From contig JAEMWC010000248.1 of assembly GCA_016490735.1 (NCBI GenBank), positions 207,501-271,500 of the forward strand: a stretch of 64,000 nucleotides of DNA, read 5' to 3'. The translations under genes and the position numbers were made by a program. Numbering within the stretch: the first letter of the stretch is position 1; each line of letters begins with the position of its first letter. The notes under the pieces were generated by a model that saw only the letters and a list, made by a program, of their open reading frames with translations, made no database searches and was not told where the DNA came from. This document shows positions 24,501 through 33,600 of this stretch, piece after piece. This DNA is from Pachyseris speciosa (lineage: Eukaryota; Cnidaria; Anthozoa; Scleractinia; Pachyseridae).

Positions 24501-26888
24501 CAAGCTGCTTACAAGTTTTTTCACATTGATCTTTGAAATTTACCTGGCTATCATTTGCCCAAGGCTTGATGGCAAGAGATGTGTGGAAGTGGGAGAAAAT
24601 GAGAAAAAGAGAAAGAATATATGAGATCAAATAGCATGTGTGATGTCACGCAGTTCGGATTGTCTGCCTGTGTTACAAATATCCAAATGTACAATATCCC
24701 AGAATATTTGTATGTGTCTTGTGCGTTTTCTGTATAAAAACTAACAGAGTTGGATAATAATACGGTAACTAGTTCTGATTATAAACATACCTTTCCAATT
24801 GACTTAAGACCAGTGATCACATGATGAATGGAGGAACAAATTTTATCCCTAACCAAGTAAGGAAAGTAAGTCGACAGACTGGCTGGTTCCACATCCTGCC
24901 AGTGCTGTGTAATCCGATCCTTTTTCAGCCTTAGTTTGAGGAAGATATTTAATGATCTTCCAGTAATCACCAGAAAGAAGGCATATATAATGTGGTAACC
25001 TGTTGATACATGTACATACCAAAATAAGTAAAACTGAAGTTCTGCTAAAACATATACAATGCCTGCAATAAACACCTAAATTAAAATATAAATTAAATTA
25101 ATAAAAAATATTTTTTTTACTCATCCGTATGTATATGTTGTAGGTCAAAATAAAATTCAGGTTACAATGATTTTAACCTAGGTCAAAATGAAATTCCTTT
25201 GTCTTCTAACCCTAATTATTTATGAATCATGAATAATTAGGGTTAGATTATACAAAGGAATTTGATTTTGACCTAGGTTAAAATCATTTTAACCTACAAC
25301 ATATATATTCAGTCATATAATTAAGGCTTGGCAGAAGGAAGTCTAATATAAGCACCAGATGTAAAGAATGCATAGAAAGAGGTTGCTACATTTAATTTAA
25401 TTACTTGGAATACTGTAATTATAAGTATACCAAGTTATAAATCATGTCAGATTTCAGTATACATACGTATGACATACGTATGACATACGTATGACATCTG
25501 GATTGCTTCTGAGAAACATGCCACATACACAGAAATGATCCACCTTGTGTTTCCGAGTTCTGAACAACCAATGTGTTACGAGAAGTGTGTATGCGAACGT
25601 TTTTAAGCTTAGCAGAGAGAAAAAATGTTTTAAGAGAGCCAAAGTAAACTCCAGATGTTGCCACTTAATTTAAAGGTAATCAACAACAACTGACAATGAA
25701 TATGGATGGTAATTCTCAAAACAATTTAACGTACATGAAGAAAAACGCCTTGTGTCAACTAGTGGTGTAATGATTAATCGAAATTTCGGTTAATCGCGAT
25801 TATGACTATTTGGTTCGGTTTACGGTTCTTTGCTTCCGTACTTCGATTTCGCTTCATTTATGATAGAAAGGTGTTTTCACAGCTTTAAATACAAATATAA
25901 AACTCTCAAGGTCAAAATTTCTTGTAGTATTTTCTCAAATGAGCTATGATTTTGTGAAATCAGGATTCAGATGTCTTTATGGTGTTTTTGACTGAAGAGA
26001 GTTTGTAGTTTCTGTTAATTATAGTAACCTCAAGTTGAGGGTTTTAGGGCTTTGAACCCTTTTGAAAGAGTTTTTGTTGAAACCCATATTATTTATATTA
26101 TTATTTTAATATTGTTTGTTATAAGAATTAGAAACACTAATTTTGGATAATCGAATTGAAATATTCGAAATCAAAAGACAATAATTTAAATCGATTCAAG
26201 TCGAAAGGTAAATCAATCGTTACATCCCTAACCCAGAGAGCATCTCGTTTATTAATAATAAGTAGCACAAAATAGTATGTACATGCATGTATAATGAAAA
26301 ACCAAAGCCAGGGGCTTATAAACAAACAAAATACCTAAATAGATGCAAGAGGTAGGCACAAGGTGAATATGTTGGAGCTAAAACTTAAGCTCAGGTAATA
26401 AAATTCTAACCTATGTTGAATCTCAATTTCCTTTGTCTCCTAAACTAGCCAAGCAGTTAAAAAGCCTTGGAGTACTGTTGCACATAGGGTCATACATGTA
26501 AGTCATAACAGACAATCAGCAGAATTTTGTCTTTGTCATCATTATTACATTGCATTTAAGCTTAAATTTAACTTCTTTCTTTCCTTATGACCATAGAACT
26601 TTCATCAACTTTGCTGATCCAAGCATAATGCGCATGATGCATAACAATCATGAACCTTCATGCACGATGTGGACTACATATTGAGAAAACCAATACTTGA
26701 ATTGAAATCTGCCAATAATAGTGGAGAAGCATGCCCTTCTGACCTCAATGAGCTTAGCATTTAAAATTAATCAGACATCCAGTGAAATTATTCACAGATT
26801 GAAATAAAAAAATAAAATGTTTTGGTTTCGTCTCAATCTTTAGAGTTTGCATCTCTGTGAAAGGTACAGGGATATATTTTACAGCAAC

Positions 26889-26924
<36 letters not shown>

Positions 26925-27356
26925 TATCACATTTATATTGCGCATTTTCTATGCAATATTCAAATGCGCATTACAACACTGGCCGGGGGACTTTGCCAGA
27001 CTGCTTATAACGCAGTTTACAATTAATGAAGTTGAGTTATGAGTGCCCCCGTAATGTCAATATCAAATGAAGACAGACACTAGGGATGGTCACTGCCAGA
27101 GTTTTGTTACGTCCCTAGTGGTTCTTTTACGTCCCACAGAATCAGAGAATTATGAAGAGTTGTGAGAGACGGGGCCTACGGTTTATCGTCCTTATCCGAG
27201 AAGACTAGAAAGTCTAACCGTTTGTAGATGTCATTACAAAGGCAGCACTTTCTCCTCAATTATTTAAAGACCCTGAGTGTTGGTCCGGCCGGGGTTTGAA
27301 CCCGCGACCTCCCGCACGGTAGTCCGGTGCTCTACCACTGAGCTAATCGGTCGGCG

Positions 27357-27409
<53 letters not shown>

Positions 27410-27656
27410 TAGGGGAGCAGGGATGGCGCAGTGGTGAGAGCACTCGCCTTCCACCAATGTGGCCCGGGTGGCCCGGACTCGACGTCATATGTGGGTTGAG
27501 TTTGTTGTTGGTTCTCTTCTTTCTCCGAGAGGTTTTTCTCCGGGTTCTCCGGTTTTCCCGTTTCCACAAAAACCAACATTTCCAAATTCCAATTTCATCT
27601 GCTTGTAAAGTGCATTTGATCATATACACATGGAAAATGCGCTATATAAGTTCTAA

Positions 27657-27698
<42 letters not shown>

Positions 27699-30600
27699 CC
27701 TTGACTTTGTCTTGGTCCATAAAACACATAAAAAAAGAACTTGGCCAATATTAATACAGTTTAATATAGTTTACAGTTTAATAATATAGAGTTCAATAGT
27801 AATAAAATCAAATACAAAACGTTATAGTCCATCTCATGCCATCTTGACCTCACGTTTGGCCAAAAACCGATATACAAAGCACATGTGTCTCCAGTAAAAC
27901 ATATGCTTATAATAAGCTATCACAAGAAGAAGATAAGACCTTTTGAAATGGAAATCACACAGCTTCAGGCAAGCCCAGCAGAGTAATGTTGTTATAATTT
28001 CGATATATGAACTCACTCAATCATGAAATGGGAGTTACAAACCATACAGGAAACTCTTCCTTCATCTTTGTTAACTCATGTGATGATAGTTGCTGACTTG
28101 ATTCCTCATGATGTGCCAAATGAAATCAATCAATTCCAATGTACTCACTACTACACAAGGGCATAACTTATCTCCACATGACTTCTCCACTACATTAGCA
28201 ATTCAACATGGCAAACGTGATAGGAAAGTTGAGCTAGTTTAGCACATAAGCAAATAAGACCTTCAGCTGTATTAAAAGGAATCTCAACTTGTGTCCAGAA
28301 AGAGATAAAGCACAAGCATACACCTCGTTAGTGAGACCTATCTTAGAATATGGAAGTACTGCATGGGATCCTTACCGGATGTATCAAAAAAACTGGCTTG
28401 AACAAGGACAGCGACATGCTGCGTGTTTTGCTACTAAAATATACTCAAGGCAGGAAGGATGTGTTACTCAAGCACTAAACCATCTTAAGGTGGCTGGTAC
28501 CAGTTTTCAGCTTTTTCACGACGTAAACTTTAAGAGAAAAGAACACAAAGGCAAACCGAGGCCGTAAGGAATCTTTTGCATGATTAAATTGTACATTTAG
28601 TCGTTGACTGAAAATACCTATTATTACGTCATCAGCTGTTACCATGGCAATGGTACTTGAGGGTTATTCAGAGCTGCATTTAAGCTTCTGGCACTTATAA
28701 TTGAAGGGCTGAGGGCATAAACTGCCTATGTGTAGTTTTAGGTGTTTTTTTTGCATACGTTATTTCTCGAAAACGAAAACGAAATCGGTGAAAAAAAATA
28801 CGGGACAATGTTTTTGAATCAAAATGCAGTTCACATGCAAAAATTTGGACAAATCCAAGCGAACTAAAAAAACGGCCGAAAATTACACATAGGCAGTTTA
28901 TGCCCTCAGCCCTTCATATGTCTGCCTTATTAACATGCATGAAGCAATGCCCAAGGGTATTCTTTATTTCTTTATTTGAAAACTTAGCGCCAAATGCTCG
29001 TAACTGAAGGGTAAAACTGAAACTGGACATGAAATGATTGACAGGTAGAAAGGACTGTTCCATAGTGTGACGTAGACTAAAAGTTTTGGCGGTTAAAACA
29101 TTGGTACTTACGCAACGTGTCTGCCGAAGCTCCCGACTCGATCCGCGCTAGCTTGTTTGGTTTAATCGAATTATGTCAATTTGCCTGTTCGCTCGGTGAT
29201 CGAAGGACATCATGAAGTCTTTAGATCCACAAGTCTAACACGGCTGAAAGAAGCCAGTCGTGTTTTCTCTGCTTGCCAAACCATGACGAGAGAGATGAAT
29301 TTGACTCTCCGGTTTGGGAGTAGAGATTAAGAGCCGGGCAGAAAAAAAACTCTGAAAACATCTCTGGTCTCAAAAGCGGCTCGGTTTTGCTAGTCTTGGT
29401 CTATTTCTGAAAGGTTACCGTGCTAGGATTTCCGAAAAGGAGAGGTGTTTTTGGAGTTACGGGCAAAAAAAGTGGCCGATGTTTGCAGAGTGTCTTTCGC
29501 ACGCGGAGGGCATAACATTCCCACAATTCATTGCGGCCGAAGTGGGCGCTGTCTCGCGGGCCATCGAAGCCGTGAAACAGTTCGTCAAAATTCGGAAACA
29601 TTACGGAGAATTCATCCGAGAGAGGGAAGTCAGCATGACGAGAAGTCCGTCCGTTTTCGATGACTATCTTGAAAACAATCCGGGGAAAAGTTGCATGGGC
29701 GCGCGTGGAAAATATTACTCGTGGTCGGTCGTCGAGTTGTTATGTAAACACAGGGAGAGATGCTGCCGAATTTCAACATATAAATCAGTTTTGCGTCGAT
29801 CAACTCGGTTATTTTGATTTTATGCAGGCTTGTAAACATCAGCAAAACGTATTTTCAAGCGAGATAAACACCAGCAAAAACGTATTTGCACGCGAGACAT
29901 TTTAACAAGTCGTTGTGTTACGCATCAGACGATACGGATTAAATTTCACATCTTATGCAAATATTTACGTCTTGAACCCAACAAAACTAGTTAAGTATTT
30001 TGTTCCAGTTTTTTCACTGTCGTCATTTACGTTGATTTGTGATACGAATTTCATTCCACTGGTTCCATTTGACGACGAAAATGAACCCTTCAAAATCGTT
30101 TCAATAATGACCAAAGCACGCGAAGCGCCAGTCAAATCTCTGTTTCGAAGCGGAAACCGACGGGAAACAGCTTACTCTTTGCCCTTGAACATCGTTAACT
30201 CAAATTTTCGGTGTTGCTCACGAACAGAAGTTGTTGGTAGTAGCCAAAAGCTATCTTCAAATAAAAACAACCTTCTTTAATATTTTAGTCTATTTCTCAG
30301 CCGACAGCAAGCTTTTTAAGCACTGAGTTAGAATCAAATCCGATCCTGCTTTATGCCGTTCTCAACCAAAACACCCTCTTCAACACTTTACTTACATCGG
30401 CCAAAGCCTTCCCGAAAGAATTAAGAATCAACCAAGAAACCTGTGCGCTCTCTTCATTTCGGAGGAACCAAGAAACCAAGAAACCTGTGCGAGACTCAAA
30501 GTACGCCGCTTACTTTAACGTTAACGTTTGCAATGCCCTAGGCCGAACCCTATCCCTAGCTCTAACCCTAACCCTAGCTCTAACCCTAACCCTAGCTCTA

Positions 30601-33600
30601 ACCCTAACCCTAAATGTAACCCTAGCCCTAATTCTAACCCTAACTCTAAACTTAACAATAACCCTAAATCTTTTGAGTGCTGTTTTCAAGTCGGACAAAA
30701 TCTACGCGCGCTGGCTTAAGGTTAACCAAGGTTGCTGTGTGCTGTTTTTAAGTCAACCCAGAATGTTGCGCACTGTTTTCCAGCTAAGGAAGCTTCTTGA
30801 GCACTATCAGTAAGCAAAACACTGGTAATAAGTGCTGCATTTAAAAAAGTCGACCATTGCCAAGTCGGATGGGCATCTTGTGGGCTGTTTATGAGTCAAA
30901 AAGGCACATCGCGCATAAAGAATACCCTTGGGCATTACTTCATGCATGTTAATAAGGCAGACATATGAAGGGCTGAGGGCATAAACTACCTATGTGTAGT
31001 TTTAGGTGTTTTTTTTTGCATACGTTATTTCTCGAAAACGAAAACGAAATCGGTGAAAAAAAATACGGGACAATGTTTTTGAATCAAAATGCAGTTCACA
31101 TGCAAAAATTTGGACAAATCCAAGCGAACTAAAAAAACGGCCGAAAATTACACATAGGCAGTTTATGCCCTCAGCCCTTCAATTCAAATACTAACTTGGT
31201 GACCCCCTATTTTTTTCACGTGATTACTTTTGCCATTTGAAAAGGAAACTGCAAAATGTTTTGAAAAATTTTCTATCAAGCGGACTTTTTATAAACGCAA
31301 GAAAAGGCAATTTATGAGTAGTGTGAAATTTCTCTGATAGAATTTTCTTGAATTATGTGTGATGTTTACTCTTTACAAGAGAGAAATGTTGAAACAATAA
31401 AAAGAGGGGGTCACCTGGCTCGCTTTCTTGCAAAAACTTTCGTGAGTTGAGCAATTTCCACGCGCATTTTTGCGCATTTCAAAATCTGGATTCTAAAAGA
31501 TTGATATTTACTCATGCGCTTTGCCGACTGCCGCTAACCATTGCGCGTATAAGCGCGGGCAATAACCATAGCCTTGTTTGCAGTCCATGCTTGTCCACGT
31601 GCTGAGTTGATTTCAGTACGGTGGAATTTAATAGTCCACAGTTGTTGTTTTTACTGTTTGGCCGAGCATTTGGGCTTACTTAAAAAAAATTTCTTCACAA
31701 CTTGTGGCACGACTAGAAGCATTTTTATGTTATTATAAATAACACCAAGCGAAAGTGTGGAATTAACTAAATTCCTCGCAGAACACCTGAGAACACATGT
31801 CAACTGCATGCAATTCTGACACAAGTGCAGATATGATTCGAGGCAAACAACAGGAGGTGGTGAGGCATATAAATAATAGGATGTTGAGATGTATTACCTG
31901 TAAGTAAATTGAAGTGCTATCCCACTTTTGCACTTTTACAATTACTTTCCGGCTACCTTTTCCTCCTGGTTCCCGACACGATCGATCGCAGTAGAGGTGG
32001 GAATTATCTCCTTGGAGCTTCAATACGCATTATCAATCTCCAGAAACAAATTTTCCTATGTAAATTGAATTAGCTTAAGTCGATCGAGTACATACGGCCT
32101 CAGATAAAGGCGAATTTCTTTTTGAACAGGACAAACATAGCCTTGCTCGAAGAAAGCCTCGCACCACCATATTTGTTTTTGTTTTTCCCATTCTTCAAAT
32201 CTTGCGTGTATCAAGTGTGACGCGTGCGCTAGTGGCCAGACTCTCCACACGAGTAAAACCGGCACCAGCCACCTTAACTGGCCAACATTGGAGCATAGAA
32301 GGAGAGTGAACAGACTAACTTTAATGTACAAGACCCTTCACGGCCAAGCAGCAATCAATATACCACCTTATGTGAAACACAAAGCGGTAATGAAAACTAG
32401 AAACTCTGACCCAATGAAGTTTATCCCTCTACAGGCATCGTGTGATGAGTATAAATACAGTTTCTGGCCTAGAATATCTTGAGCTCATAGTTATTTGCAC
32501 ATATTTATTTTTCTTTTTGCACTTTGCACTCGAATTTGCTAGATGTCCTTATAGGACTTTGCAAATAAAGTATGTAGATGTAGATGTAGACATACTCATT
32601 AGGGCTTTTGGATGATTGACAGATTTCTACCTGAGGCATTCATTAGGGGCTGAAAAGCGGCAAGTGTAGCTGCTGCTTTCCCCCTCCAACTTCTCCCTTT
32701 TCTAATATTAAATATGTAAATAAGGGTAACAAAAGTAAAAGTAAACCTAAAAGATACTTTAAAAGATACATACAATTTAGACAGATTGAAAATCTTCAAA
32801 ATCTTACATTCTTTTCTGTGAAGAACTGCCGCGAACACGCTACGAACCACCTTCTGCACTTGTCGATATCTTGGGAAGGCTTCGGCATTGGAATGAATAA
32901 GCTTACTTTCTTCCCGGATTCCTCGAGTTTTTCAAGAGTTTTAGGCCATTTTTTTCGATACTTTGAATCCGTTTTGCACTCGCCCCGACAGCAATGCTTG
33001 GTGCTCACCATTTTACGTCGAGGTTGGGGACAAACATGACATTATAAAAGATTTTCCAAACGTTTTGTCGATAAAGAATAGCGAATGACGCGCATATCTA
33101 GATCTCCTTTGAGCGATATGCGGGATATGCAATGTTTGTCTGAGTCACGTGGGGGGTCCGATCTGATGTAATCTATTTTTAGTGTGAATGGGAAAAATTT
33201 ATTTCTGTGCGCAGCGCGATTGGCTCACACCTCTCCTTGTTGACCAATAGAGCAAGGACATCCACGGTGTTCCGCCAAGCAACAATAATTGTACCTCGTC
33301 AACAGAGTTAATTACCCGGGCTGCGCGCGTCTCGCGCGGCGCCCGGGTCTTAAACTACCGACGATTATTCTTTTTCGTCGTCGAGTATCATCCACAAATG
33401 GCACTTCCGGCGTTTCTGCGCAAGCGCTAACTATTTTTAACAACAGTGATGCGTGTTGTCACGTACGGGAAAATGTCGATTCATCTTGTGGCTTTTGAAG
33501 TCTGAACAAACAATATGTTAAGAGAAGTGTCTATGCGAATGTTTGCAAGTTCAACGGCGAGAAGAAAGCTTTTAACATGAGTAAACTTAATGGCAGATGG

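Larger units (their letters stand above)
1..28603. repeat. Segmental duplication unit A
   Basis: It aligns collinearly with 28604-53400: position 1 matches 28605, 2335-2890 matches 35077-35660, 6280-6640 matches 37560-37920, 7000-9700 matches 39300-41950, and 14100-25450 matches 43020-52690. It contains G0 exons 1-2 and G1 exons 3-6. It also holds unit-specific insertions at 11673, 15658, 20476, 22378, 25136 and 25759. Confidence 0.85.

Noticed and set aside
27277..27789. Long open frame rich in Ile
   Set aside because: It is a translation of an (ATA/ATT)n microsatellite and two SINEs.
30487..30813. Open frames rich in Thr/Leu, Arg/Val or Asn/Pro
   Set aside because: They are artefacts of the telomere-like repeat, open on several frames.
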